Source of the DNA: Salsipaludibacter sp963812245
GTDB lineage: Bacteria; Actinomycetota; Nitriliruptoria; Nitriliruptorales; Nitriliruptoraceae
Length of the DNA: 64,000 nucleotides
Direction of reading: 5' to 3'
Assembly (NCBI GenBank): GCA_963812245.1
Contig: CAWEUK010000004.1
Span: 1 to 64,000 of the forward strand
In this document: in pieces, positions 7,651 through 16,701 of the stretch
Numbering within the stretch: position 1 is the stretch's first letter
Layout: each line of letters starts with the position of its first letter
Made by a program: the position numbers and the translations under genes
Notes under the pieces: generated by a model
What the model saw: only the letters and a program-made list of their open reading frames with translations
What the model was told of the DNA's origin: nothing
Database searches by the model: none

Positions 7651-9615
7651 GTGGACCTGCCCGTCGATGCGCTGGTCGCCGACCGATACCGGATCACGGA
7701 TCGGCTCGGCCGTGGCGGCATGGCGGTCGTCTACGGAGCCCACGACGAGGTGCTGGACCGGCCCGTGGCCGTCAAGGTGCTCGCCGACCACCTGCTCGAC
7801 GACGATCGCTCGCTCGACCGCTTCGAACGTGAGGCACGCGCAGCGGCCGGGCTGAACCATCCCAACGTCGTCGCCGTGCACGACGCCTCGTCCGATGGTG
7901 ACACGCACTTCCTCGTCATGGAGCGGGTGCAGGGAGAGTCACTGGCCCAGCGACTGAAGGCCTCCGGCCCGATGGGGGTCGACGAGTCGCTCGCCCTGGG
8001 TGACAGCGTCGCGGCAGCCCTGGCCGCTGCCCACGGCCGCCAGATCGTGCACCGCGACGTCAAGCCCTCCAACATCCTGCTCACCGACGACGGACAGGTC
8101 AAGGTCACCGACTTCGGGATCGCCCGGGCGGTCGCGGCCGCGGCGACCCAGACGGCGGTCGTCATGGGATCGGTGCCCTACATCGCCCCCGAGCAACTCG
8201 ACGGTCGGTCGGGCGCGGATCCTCGCAGTGACCTGTACGCGCTGGGGTGCGTGCTGTACGAGTGCCTGACCGGGCGGCCGCCGTTCGTGTCGGACACCTC
8301 GGCGGCCGTGCTCGGCCAACACCTGCACCTGCCCGCACCACGCGTGAGTGATCATCGCCCCGGCGTGGGGGACCCCGTGGACGAACTGCTGGCGAGCCTG
8401 CTGGCCAAGGACCCCGACGACCGCCCGCCCTCGGCTGCCGACCTGCGCCAACGCATCGCCCGTGTCCGGGCCGGCCAGCCGCCGGTGCCGCCCGGGTCGG
8501 GACCTGGCGCAGGTGCCGCGGTTGCGGGCGCGGCTGGTTCCGCCGGTGTCCTCGGGGCGGCCGCTGCCGGTGCTGCTGGTGCTGCCGCCGCTGCCGCTGC
8601 GGCTGGAGCGCGGGGCGCCGGTGCCGACGCACCGACCGAGGTGGTGGACCAGGACCAGATGGCCACCGAAGTCGTGGACCAGGAGTTGATGCCCACCGAA
8701 GTCGTGGACCACGACCAGATGGCCACCGAGGTCGTGGACCAGGACATGATGCCCACCGAGGTGGTCCGCGCCGACGATGCGGATGGGGCGGACGGCGCAG
8801 CGGCCGGCGGCGTGGCGGGGGCAGTGGCAGGCGGGGCGGCGGCCGCCATGGCTGGTGGGTTGGCTGGAGCAATGGGCGACGACCCCACCGCACGGATGGA
8901 CGAGTCCGTCGAGGCCAACGAGGTCGACGAGACCATGCGGCTCGACCAGACCATGCGGCTCGACGAGCAGGACGATGTCGACGCGGCCGGGATGGGCTTG
9001 CCGCCGGGTGCCGGCCCCACCGACGGCCGTGCACGACGCTGGCTGGTCGTGGCGCTGGTCGTCCTGGTGTTGGGCCTGACCGCCTGGGGGGTTGCCAACT
9101 GGCTCGGTGGTGACCCGACAGTCCCCACCCAGACCGCGACCCCGACGGTCTCGGAACCGGTGGCCACGACGGCGCCCCAGACCCAGGCACCGGAACCTGA
9201 GCCGACATCGGTGCCGACCAGCGAACCGCAGGTCGTTCCCTCGCCGACCCCCTCGCCGACCCCGACCCCCACGCCGACTCCGGCGCCAACCACGGCGCCG
9301 CCCGCGACCACGCCCCCGACAGCCGTGCCGACCACGGCCTCGAATGCCGCGATCGCCAGCGCGCGAGCACTGCTGGTGCGGGCAGAGAGCACGGGACAGG
9401 TGACGCCGGAGGCCAGCACGAGCATCGGCGACGGGATCACCAGGGTTGCCGACATCCTCGCGACCCAGGACGCCGACCGAACCACCAGGGCCGCCGCCGA
9501 GGTGGACAACGTCCGCGACGAGATCGATGCGCAGGTGGCGGCGGGAAATGTCGTCCCCGGCATGGCCAACCAGCTCAACAGCGCGCTGGACGACCTGGCC
9601 GCCACGATCCCCTGA
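7651..9615 (+). CDS. Transmembrane serine/threonine protein kinase, PknB-like
   Basis: The GTG at 7651 gives 654 residues with a complete Hanks-type kinase domain (about 11-270). The glycine loop is LGRGGMAVVYGA, the ATP lysine K42 (VAVKVL), the catalytic loop HRDVKPSN with D136, DFG at 154-156, and the activation end GSVPYIAPEQ. An Ala/Gly-rich linker follows, holding a ten-residue tandem repeat (PTEVVDQDQM, about 328-372) and two TMRLD units. One membrane helix (WLVVALVVLVLGLTAWGVANW) sits near residue 465. The outside part is Pro/Thr-rich and ends in a helical domain of about 90 residues, not PASTA repeats. The frame is open further upstream, but kinase homology and GAGG spacing favour this start. 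It is convergent with the NADH dehydrogenase gene. Substrates are unknown. Confidence 0.93.
   Translation: MDLPVDALVADRYRITDRLGRGGMAVVYGAHDEVLDRPVAVKVLADHLLDDDRSLDRFEREARAAAGLNHPNVVAVHDASSDGDTHFLVMERVQGESLAQRLKASGPMGVDESLALGDSVAAALAAAHGRQIVHRDVKPSNILLTDDGQVKVTDFGIARAVAAAATQTAVVMGSVPYIAPEQLDGRSGADPRSDLYALGCVLYECLTGRPPFVSDTSAAVLGQHLHLPAPRVSDHRPGVGDPVDELLASLLAKDPDDRPPSAADLRQRIARVRAGQPPVPPGSGPGAGAAVAGAAGSAGVLGAAAAGAAGAAAAAAAAGARGAGADAPTEVVDQDQMATEVVDQELMPTEVVDHDQMATEVVDQDMMPTEVVRADDADGADGAAAGGVAGAVAGGAAAAMAGGLAGAMGDDPTARMDESVEANEVDETMRLDQTMRLDEQDDVDAAGMGLPPGAGPTDGRARRWLVVALVVLVLGLTAWGVANWLGGDPTVPTQTATPTVSEPVATTAPQTQAPEPEPTSVPTSEPQVVPSPTPSPTPTPTPTPAPTTAPPATTPPTAVPTTASNAAIASARALLVRAESTGQVTPEASTSIGDGITRVADILATQDADRTTRAAAEVDNVRDEIDAQVAAGNVVPGMANQLNSALDDLAATIP
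8632..8766 (+). repeat. 30-bp in-frame tandem repeat in the kinase linker
   Basis: Four full 30-bp units and a partial fifth encode PTEVVDQDQM, ATEVVDQELM, PTEVVDHDQM, ATEVVDQDMM and PTEVV. The third position of many codons is also conserved, which suggests recent duplication. Each unit presents one threonine followed by Glu and two valines. Confidence 0.9.
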
Positions 9616-9659
9616 CGTCGGTGCCAGGCGATGGCCGCAGCTCCTGTCTCGATCCTGGA

Positions 9660-11132
9660 TCACTCGTCCGCGGCGGCGGGGGCCTCGGCGTGGTCCTGGT
9701 CGTCCTCCTGGCCGTCTTCCTGGGCTTCGAGGATGGCGGGATCGACCCGGCCGGGGAGGTTGTAGACGGGGGTGCTGACCAGGAGCGCGTCACGCGTGCC
9801 GGGCGGGGGTGGGTCGATGATCAACCGGGAGCTGCGATCCCAGGTCCACCAGTTGTGGAACCACGACACCGCGACCGACAGGCGATTGCGGAAGCCCACC
9901 AGCGTGACCAGGTGCAGGCCGAGCCAGGCGATCCAGCCCACGAACCCGGACAGCTTGATGCCACCGGGCAGCTCGGCCACGGCATGGTTGCGCCCGATGG
10001 TGGCCATCGACCCCTTGTCGAGGTAGGAGAATGCGCCTGGCCCACTGCTGCCCTCGACGTCGGCCTTGACCACCTTGGTGACGTGCTTGGCCCCCTGGGT
10101 CGCGACGGGGGCGACCTGGGGCAGCAGTTCCTCGTCGGTCGGTGCCCCGGCCATGTCGCCGATCACGAACACGGCGGGATCGTCGGGCAGGCGCAGTTCG
10201 GACGTGACCTGCACACGTCCTCCGCGCATCAGGTCCGCGTCCAGCATGCCCGTGACGTCTGCCGGCTTGACCCCGGCGACCCAGACCAGCGTGGCGGTGT
10301 CGACGCGACTGCCGTCGTTGAGCATGACGTGGTCGTCGGTCGCCTTGGTCAGTGCCGTGCCCAGCCGCACGTCGACTCCGGACTGCTCCAGGATGTCCTC
10401 GGCCTTGCGTCCGAGGGATTCGTCCAGCGCCGGCAGCAGGCGATCACCCATCTCGAGCAGGATCACCTTGGCGTTCCTTTTCACGTCCAGGGTGGGGTGG
10501 TCGCGTGCCAGCACCTTGAAGACCAACTCTGCGATCGAGCCGGCCATCTCGACGCCGGTCGGTCCGCCGCCCGCCACGACGAAGGTCAGCGTGCCGTCGG
10601 TGACCCGATCGGGGTCGCTGGCCGCCAGTTCGAACTGGCGGATGAGGTGGTCGCGCAGGTGGCTGGCCTGTTGGAGTGACTTGAGCCGCCAGCCGTACTC
10701 GAAGACGCCGGGCAGCCCGAAGTCGTTGGTCACGGCACCGCCGGCCACGATCAGGCGGTCGTATGCCAGCCGACGTCCGTCGCTCAGCACCACGCGACGG
10801 GCATCTCGGTCGATCTCCACGACCTTGCCCATGACGACGTGCACGGGGTTGCGGTTGCGGCTGCGCCACCGTCCGAACGCGGTCAGCGGTGCGCCGAACA
10901 TCTGTCGCAGCCCCTGGCCGACGTCCTGGGGGTCGAGCCCGGCCGTCGCCACCTGGTACAGCAGCGGCTGGAAGGTGTGGTGGTTGCGCTTGTCGACGAG
11001 GGTGATGTACACCTCGCGATCGGTGCGCATCCGCTGCAGGCTCTTGACCGCCTGCAGGCCGCCGAAGCCACCGCCGATGATGACCACCTGCACCGGTCCG
11101 TCGGCAACGTCCTCGTGTGGCTGGCGGTCCAT
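9660..11132 (-). CDS. ndh: Type II NADH:quinone oxidoreductase (NDH-2)
   Basis: The 490-residue flavoprotein has an N-terminal FAD-binding Rossmann motif VVIIGGGFGGLQAVKSL and the NDH-2 signature HHTFQPLLYQVATAGL. A second dinucleotide fold for NADH follows (FVVAGGGPTGVEMAGSIAEL), then the FAD-contacting VFVIGDMAGAP. The C-terminal amphipathic/hydrophobic region (GWIAWLGLHLVTLVGFRNRL) is the usual membrane anchor. It passes electrons from NADH to quinone without pumping protons. The start at ATG 11132 has GAAGG upstream; an in-frame ATG at 11231 would add 33 residues with no clear ribosome site. It lies downstream of the caspase gene on the same strand with about 120 bp between, so it could be independently transcribed. 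Confidence 0.93.
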   Translation of the reverse strand: MDRQPHEDVADGPVQVVIIGGGFGGLQAVKSLQRMRTDREVYITLVDKRNHHTFQPLLYQVATAGLDPQDVGQGLRQMFGAPLTAFGRWRSRNRNPVHVVMGKVVEIDRDARRVVLSDGRRLAYDRLIVAGGAVTNDFGLPGVFEYGWRLKSLQQASHLRDHLIRQFELAASDPDRVTDGTLTFVVAGGGPTGVEMAGSIAELVFKVLARDHPTLDVKRNAKVILLEMGDRLLPALDESLGRKAEDILEQSGVDVRLGTALTKATDDHVMLNDGSRVDTATLVWVAGVKPADVTGMLDADLMRGGRVQVTSELRLPDDPAVFVIGDMAGAPTDEELLPQVAPVATQGAKHVTKVVKADVEGSSGPGAFSYLDKGSMATIGRNHAVAELPGGIKLSGFVGWIAWLGLHLVTLVGFRNRLSVAVSWFHNWWTWDRSSRLIIDPPPPGTRDALLVSTPVYNLPGRVDPAILEAQEDGQEDDQDHAEAPAAADE

Positions 11133-11255
11133 GCGTACACCTTCGTCAGGCGGGTCCGTTGCGTCCACAGGCTCCCGCGCGTGCATCGCCTTGTTGGGCC
11201 CGAGTCGGCGAACCGGGGAGTCCGAATCCATGCTAGGCCCGCGGGTTCGCCGACC

Positions 11256-13760
11256 TCACATCTCGGTCTCCATGGGTGCGGCCACCTGCCAGCCCCGGCG
11301 CTCGGGCATCCAGTTCCCCATTCCACCGCGCTCCACGGTTTCCCACGCTCCGGCCACGGTCGCGGCTGGCAGTCCATGGCGCAGTGCAACTCGCGAGATT
11401 GGGTCCAGCGGGGCCGACGGATCGCCGACGACGAGGTCCTTGAAGATCGGAAGGTCGCCGGGACTTCCACGCGTCGCGCTCCCCGTACCGGCCAACTCCT
11501 CTTCCGCGACGGCCATCAGCCACCTGGGTATCGGCAACTCGTCCCCACCAAGGAAGTCCGGTGCCGGCGGTGACCACGTGCACCAGGGCGAGTCGGACAG
11601 GCGGTGAGGGGCGATTCGCATCAATGGCGAGGCCGCCGGAACCTCGACCTGACCCACCACCGACCAGTGGTACAGCGCGTCGGCACTGGCTCGCAGCATC
11701 GGGATCTCCCACAGCTCGCCGACGGGGAGGTCGAGGTCCAGCACCAGGTTGGCATGGGCTGCGACGCCTTGGACATCGGGTTGGTCGAAGCCCAGCAGGC
11801 CGCTGAGGTTGTCGTGCACCGTGTGGACCAATCCGACGTCGGGGTCGTCGCTGCGCAGGAGCAGGTGCGCGCCCACCAGGCCCAGCATGGGGTCGTCCCA
11901 CTTGTGCATGAGGAGCGCATCGAGCATCGCGCGGTCCACCACGTCGAAGTGGCTCTGGAGACCGGCCAAGGCCCCGTCCAGCAGCGAACCGTCGAACGTC
12001 TGGCCGCGGAATGCGGAGCCGCGATAGGGCATCTGCAAAGACGCCGTCGCAAAGACCGGACCTGCGCCGAAGTGGAGGAATGCGCGCGTGTCCCGCCCTG
12101 GCGCCACCCACATCGAGGCTTGTCGCGGCCTGCCGGGACCGCGGTCGTCGAGTACGTACGAGCCCATGGCAGCCTCGACGCTGAGCACCGACCAGCCTGA
12201 CCTCCGGTTGCTGGTGGCGGCCGTGACGAAGGTCGTGATCACCCGGCCGGTGTCGTCCAGCAGGCTCAAGTCGCTGCCCAGGTCACGCCCCAACCCCGTT
12301 GATCGTTCGCTGGCCCGCACCATCACCATGATCCCACCCACGGGTGACAGCTCACCGACCGGGCCACTCGTGCGTTCGGTGGCGAACAACCTGGCCGGCT
12401 CGCTGTAGTACTCATGGCTGGAGTCGGAGTCAGCGATGGGCAACGGTGTGGCGCGGAGTGGGAGGTCGAGTCCAAGCGACATTTCGCCCGTGTGGTGCTC
12501 GATTCGCTCCCTGGTCTGGCCGAGCCGATGGGTCGTGAAACGGTACAGACCGACTGGCAACCACAACTCCTGGATGGCAACCGCACGCGGGGCGCCCGTC
12601 ACCACGGCGTCGGCGTCGCTGACCGGATCGGTCACCTGGTTGCTGTCGAACACCAGCCGGTCCGAGCCGTCATGCACCGTGACACGCACGAGCGGATCCT
12701 GCAGGGCACCGAAGGTGACGCGAGGGCGAGGGGGTTGGCCGCTCCTCGGCGGTTGGGTGGCGTCGTACCCGACATCGTCGCCGGCGGGCGCACTGGGCTG
12801 CCCTGGCGGAGCTGACGATGGGCGGGCTGACCCGAACACGATCGGTTCGTCCTCGGGGAAGTCGTGTGGAACACGCGGCTTCTGGACATAGCCGTCCGCA
12901 TCGGCAAGTTCCGGGACGTGCCGTTCGAGGTAGGCCTTGAGGTCAGGGCCGGTGACACCGCCGCCCGGCCGGGCGGCGGCGCCGGACAACGCGTCCAGGA
13001 GTGCCCGAGTGAAGTAGCCGCGGACGATGTCGCCCTCGGCAGCCACCTCTGGATCGACCGTCTCGCTGTCGCCGAGCGGGGCCTCGTCACCGGCGCGCGC
13101 ACCTCCTGCTGCATCGGTGCCGCCATCCGGACCGCCCCTGTCACCGGGGGTTCGGTCGCCCGAGCCCGACGACCCGGCCTCGTCGATTCTCCCCGTGACA
13201 GCGCCTTCGTAGGACTGACGTTGGAACTCGGCTGCGAAGCCGGTGTAGGTCCGCGCTGACCCGGCCTCGTCGCGTGGCTTCGGGCAGGCAAGTTCGCTTC
13301 CGTACCCGGCGACGTCGACCGACGACACACGACAGCAGTCGAAGAACGCAACAACTTCCCTGAACTTGAGGCATCGTCGCATGTAGTCGCGGTAGTCGAC
13401 GACGGCCAGCGCTGCCTGGCGGAAATCGCGGGACCAGTGCGGCAACAGCAGGGCGAGTTGGTTGGCGTCGACAGCCTGGCCATGGCCGGCACAGAAGAAG
13501 TACATCCGGTTGGCGTCGTCGGTGGATTCAGACAGGATGCGATGCAACGCCTCGTCGACCTGGGTTCGCCGGACGTCCTTGCCAGTCAGCAGGTGGACAT
13601 TGCCCGCTGGCAGGCCGCCCCCGACCTGCGTGTCGCGCAGCCATCCGGCGAACTGGGTTGCGTCGGCTTCGGCACCCTTGAGGTTGCGGCGCCCCTGCAG
13701 GTAGTTGGGATACTCGTCCAGGCCGACGACCAGGGCGTAGTCGTGTGGATTGTCGGGCAT
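11256..13760 (-). CDS. Caspase-like (C14 family) protease with a large C-terminal region
   Basis: The 834-residue protein has an N-terminal caspase p20-like fold (about 1-150). It begins YALVVGLDEYPNYLQGRRNL, then has the catalytic His in YFFCAGHGQ (H93) and the catalytic Cys in VVAFFDCCR (C143 by the usual DxCR spacing). An Asp/Gly/Ser-rich low-complexity linker follows at about 200-240. The last roughly 550 residues match nothing I recognise and have no evident TPR, NACHT or membrane segments. This part may bind a trigger or substrate. The ATG at 13760 follows AAGGACAG. Only 10 bp separate it from the stop of the upstream hydrolase, so the two form an operon. The protease call is good; the biological role (defence, cell death or signalling) is inference. 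Confidence 0.82.
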   Translation of the reverse strand: MPDNPHDYALVVGLDEYPNYLQGRRNLKGAEADATQFAGWLRDTQVGGGLPAGNVHLLTGKDVRRTQVDEALHRILSESTDDANRMYFFCAGHGQAVDANQLALLLPHWSRDFRQAALAVVDYRDYMRRCLKFREVVAFFDCCRVSSVDVAGYGSELACPKPRDEAGSARTYTGFAAEFQRQSYEGAVTGRIDEAGSSGSGDRTPGDRGGPDGGTDAAGGARAGDEAPLGDSETVDPEVAAEGDIVRGYFTRALLDALSGAAARPGGGVTGPDLKAYLERHVPELADADGYVQKPRVPHDFPEDEPIVFGSARPSSAPPGQPSAPAGDDVGYDATQPPRSGQPPRPRVTFGALQDPLVRVTVHDGSDRLVFDSNQVTDPVSDADAVVTGAPRAVAIQELWLPVGLYRFTTHRLGQTRERIEHHTGEMSLGLDLPLRATPLPIADSDSSHEYYSEPARLFATERTSGPVGELSPVGGIMVMVRASERSTGLGRDLGSDLSLLDDTGRVITTFVTAATSNRRSGWSVLSVEAAMGSYVLDDRGPGRPRQASMWVAPGRDTRAFLHFGAGPVFATASLQMPYRGSAFRGQTFDGSLLDGALAGLQSHFDVVDRAMLDALLMHKWDDPMLGLVGAHLLLRSDDPDVGLVHTVHDNLSGLLGFDQPDVQGVAAHANLVLDLDLPVGELWEIPMLRASADALYHWSVVGQVEVPAASPLMRIAPHRLSDSPWCTWSPPAPDFLGGDELPIPRWLMAVAEEELAGTGSATRGSPGDLPIFKDLVVGDPSAPLDPISRVALRHGLPAATVAGAWETVERGGMGNWMPERRGWQVAAPMETEM

Positions 13761-13770
13761 CGCCTGTCCT

Positions 13771-15207
13771 TCAGCCGGTTTCGAGGATCCAGGCCACCAG
13801 GCTCTCCTGCGTGGCGGCGTCCTCGTCGAAGTCGGCGTGTCGCCGCGCCGTGGTGCCAAGTCCGACCCCGGCGGTGTCATCAGTCGGTCCCGTCACCAAC
13901 CGGTTGCTGTCGCGCGCGCCGAGCCAGGTGGCCACGGTGGACGCAGGTGGCTCGTGGTAGGGCTTGGTGCCCGCCAGATGACGGTGCAGTCCGACGAGTT
14001 GCGTGTCGCCGTCGTCGTCCTCGAGACATCCGGCGATGAAGTAGAGCAGCGACAGGGGGTAGATCCTGCCCGCGATGGGATCCATGCGCTCCGCGTCGTC
14101 GCGCATGGGGTACGCCCGAACACGGGGCATGTCGCCTGCCTCCAACTGCTCGACGAACACGTCGGCGCGCACGGCCGGCGCCAGGAAGGCGATGCTGTCG
14201 ACGTGCAGGCCGGGATGGCGAGCCCGCCGGGCGGTGAGCAACCCACAGATTGCGATCGAACCCGCGCTGTGGCCGACCAGGTGCACTTCGACTCCGGTCC
14301 GTGCCTGCAGGTCGGCCAGCAGGTCGAGCAGGTGGGTCCCGACGTGGTCGTCCTCTCCCACCGGGACGCTGTTGGGCAGCCACATGTCCGTTGCCTTGTC
14401 CTTCATCCCTGACCACGCCCATCGTCCCAGGTCAGCCAGGTAGACCCCTCGCAGTGCTTCCTCGACGACCGTTGGAACCAGGCCGTGGTCGCGGTCAGTG
14501 AGGAAGCGGCGCACCACGCGATGGATGACTCCGGCGATCACCTTGGCAACGGCAGCCAGTTCAAGCAGGCGACCGTCCCCCGGAGGCTCGGGCAGCGTGG
14601 CGAGGTCGGTGCCGGGTCCTTCCAGTTCGATCTCCTCGATCTCTGGATCGCCGGCGACGTCCTGTTCGACTTCCACCTCCATGATGGGCCGCTCCAGTTC
14701 CCACTCCTCCAGACTGCCGGCACCGACCGCACTGCGAGCGCCCTCGTCCATCGTGACGATGTCGATCTGGTTCTCCCACAGGGCCTCCGCCTCGGCCAGG
14801 GTCATCAGCTCGCCCGCGCCGCGGCCGGGAACCGACGCCCCCAGGTACCGAGCGGCGTGGCGGATCGCGTATGTCACCACCTTGCGGAAGAGCTTCGTGC
14901 CGCCGAGTTCGGCGAGGTTGTCGCGCACGGTCGTCGCAAGGCCGGTCTCCCAGACCAGGAACACCGGATGGGCATCGGCACGCCGATAGACGGATGTGAG
15001 CGTCTCCGCCGTCCGCAGGCCGCCACCTTCGCCCACCAGGCCACCGTGAAGGTGCAGGACGACGCGACCAACCCCCTCGGCTTCGATGCTGTCGACGATC
15101 TCGGCAACCTCGTCCGGTGTCGAGTGGTACTGCCCGCTACGCCGAAAGGTGCCCCCCGGGCCCACGTGCACCACGTGCCGTCGGTCGTCTGCTGGACTGT
15201 CGGCCAC
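13771..15207 (-). CDS. Alpha/beta-hydrolase (lipase/esterase-like), operon partner of the caspase
   Basis: The 478-residue protein has the alpha/beta-hydrolase nucleophile elbow VHLVGHSAGSIAI with Ser314, and an N-terminal RVVLHLHGGLVGEGG that could form the oxyanion hole. Between them is an acidic insert (about 165-210, with EVEVEQ and EEIELEG runs) and a helical lid-like region. A candidate acid and histidine lie in the last 100 residues, but I cannot assign them firmly. No signal peptide is seen, so it acts in the cytoplasm. The GTG start at 15207 follows GGAAGG. It is the first gene of a two-gene operon with the caspase-like protease. Lipase, esterase or a protease-activated effector are all possible. 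Confidence 0.8.
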   Translation of the reverse strand: MADSPADDRRHVVHVGPGGTFRRSGQYHSTPDEVAEIVDSIEAEGVGRVVLHLHGGLVGEGGGLRTAETLTSVYRRADAHPVFLVWETGLATTVRDNLAELGGTKLFRKVVTYAIRHAARYLGASVPGRGAGELMTLAEAEALWENQIDIVTMDEGARSAVGAGSLEEWELERPIMEVEVEQDVAGDPEIEEIELEGPGTDLATLPEPPGDGRLLELAAVAKVIAGVIHRVVRRFLTDRDHGLVPTVVEEALRGVYLADLGRWAWSGMKDKATDMWLPNSVPVGEDDHVGTHLLDLLADLQARTGVEVHLVGHSAGSIAICGLLTARRARHPGLHVDSIAFLAPAVRADVFVEQLEAGDMPRVRAYPMRDDAERMDPIAGRIYPLSLLYFIAGCLEDDDGDTQLVGLHRHLAGTKPYHEPPASTVATWLGARDSNRLVTGPTDDTAGVGLGTTARRHADFDEDAATQESLVAWILETG

Positions 15208-15328
15208 CCCGCCGCCTTCCCCCGTGCGTCATTGCGCATTCATAGCACACGCGTGCAGCCGTTGTCCCATGAGCTGCCTGCGGTGATGGATAGCATCGTC
15301 TCCGTCGAGCAACGTGGTGGGAGGGGCA
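15208..15328. other. Divergent promoter region between hydrolase operon and nuclease gene
   Basis: The 121-bp gap separates two divergent starts and must hold both promoters. It is slightly richer in A/T than its flanks around 15233-15305 (for example TGCGCATTCATAGCAC). I see no clear palindrome. Confidence 0.4.
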
Positions 15329-16624
15329 ATGGGGGAGGTGCCGCCGGCGCCGGACATTCGTCCGGGTTGGCAGCAGGTGGCCGGGACCCCGTGGCGGGCG
15401 TTTCGGGGGCTGCCGGCGTGGGCCCAGATGATCGGCTGGTTGGTCGGCTTCTGGATTCTGCCTGCTGCCTGGCTGTTCGCCCGCGCGAAGGGTCCCGCGG
15501 GTGTGGCCGGTGCGGTTGCCGCCGCCGCCTTCGGCCTGGTCGTGGTCGCGTCAGCCAGTGCACCGAACGACACCACCGGGTCGCCGGCAGTTGCCAGCGC
15601 CACTGCCGAGCCTGCTCCGACTCCAACCGTCGCCGCTGCCACCTCACCGACGCCCGAACTGCCGTCGCCAACGCCGTCCCTCTCGATGCCGCCACCCCCG
15701 ACGCCATCCCCGATGCCCAGCCTCGAGCCGCCGCCTTCGCCGACCCCCTCCGCCACACTTCCACCCGACAACGTGGCCGGCAGTCTGCCGGCCGGTGGGC
15801 AGGCCACGACCGTCGAACGGATCGTGGATGGTGACACGCTGTACCTCGCCGGACTCGGCGAACGCGCCCGGCTGATCGGCATCGACACGCCCGAAACGGT
15901 CGCGCCCAATCGGCCGATCGAGTGCTTCGGTCCCGAGGCCAGCGCCCGCCTCGCCGAACTCGTACCGCCCGGGACCGAGGTGGTCGTGACGCGCGACGTC
16001 GAGTTGTTCGACCGCTACGACCGGCCACTGATCTACCTCTACCGAGCCTCGGACGGCCTGTTCATCAACGAGGCCATGCTGGCCGACGGGTTCGCCCAGT
16101 TGTTGACCTATCCGCCGAACGTGGCCCACGTGGACGCCTTCCAGGAGGCACAGCGGGTTGCGCGCGAGGCCGGCAACGGGCTGTGGGGCGCGTCCTGCAG
16201 CGACGACGAAGGACAGGAGCAGGCGCTGGCCTCCGGCGGCGCGGCGTCCGAGGGAACGGCGTCCGGGGGTGCGGCGTCGGGGAGTGGTGACGTCGTGATC
16301 GCGCAGGTCAACTGGGACGGTCCCGGCAACGACGTCGAGTTCAACACCAGTGAGCACATCGTGCTGCGCAATGACTCCGACGCGGCCGTCGACGTCGGCG
16401 GCTGGTCGCTGACCGACGCGGTCGACCATCGCATCGTCATCCCTGCCAGCTTCGTCATCCCGCCGGGCGGCGAACTTCGCGTGCACACCGGTCCGGGCGA
16501 CCAGGCCGACGACGCCCACCACGACGGGCAGGGCCAGGCGATCTGGAACAACAGCGGGGGTGACACCGTGACACTGCGCGATGCCGCCGGCACCGTCATC
16601 GACGAGCAGTCCTACTCATCGTGA
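15329..16624 (+). CDS. Membrane-anchored thermonuclease (SNase-like) with lamin-tail domain
   Basis: The 431-residue protein has one or two hydrophobic helices near the N-terminus (WAQMIGWLVGFWILPAAWLF and AGAVAAAAFGLVVVAS), then a Pro/Thr/Ser linker. An SNase domain follows at about 165-295, with VERIVDGDTLYL, RLIGIDTPE and the catalytic-type stretch FDRYDRPLIYLY. It ends LWGASC. An Ala/Gly/Ser linker leads to a lamin-tail domain (about 335-431: EHIVLRNDSDAAVDVGGWSL...). SNase domains cut RNA and DNA with calcium; the lamin-tail domain is a common extracellular partner of nucleases. The active site therefore probably faces outside, for nutrient DNA or competition. ATG 15329 is preceded by GGGAGGGG; a GTG at 15314 would add five residues. 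Confidence 0.9.
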   Translation: MGEVPPAPDIRPGWQQVAGTPWRAFRGLPAWAQMIGWLVGFWILPAAWLFARAKGPAGVAGAVAAAAFGLVVVASASAPNDTTGSPAVASATAEPAPTPTVAAATSPTPELPSPTPSLSMPPPPTPSPMPSLEPPPSPTPSATLPPDNVAGSLPAGGQATTVERIVDGDTLYLAGLGERARLIGIDTPETVAPNRPIECFGPEASARLAELVPPGTEVVVTRDVELFDRYDRPLIYLYRASDGLFINEAMLADGFAQLLTYPPNVAHVDAFQEAQRVAREAGNGLWGASCSDDEGQEQALASGGAASEGTASGGAASGSGDVVIAQVNWDGPGNDVEFNTSEHIVLRNDSDAAVDVGGWSLTDAVDHRIVIPASFVIPPGGELRVHTGPGDQADDAHHDGQGQAIWNNSGGDTVTLRDAAGTVIDEQSYSS

Positions 16625-16701
16625 TGTCCAGGGGACAGTTCGCCATCCACGGTTGCCGCGGCACCACGGGCTGCCCGAGCATCCCATGACCAGGAGTTGC
16701 G

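Noticed and set aside
8500..8630. Possible sequencing slippage in the Ala/Gly-rich kinase linker
   Set aside because: The frame is kept through the whole linker into the membrane helix and C-terminal domain.
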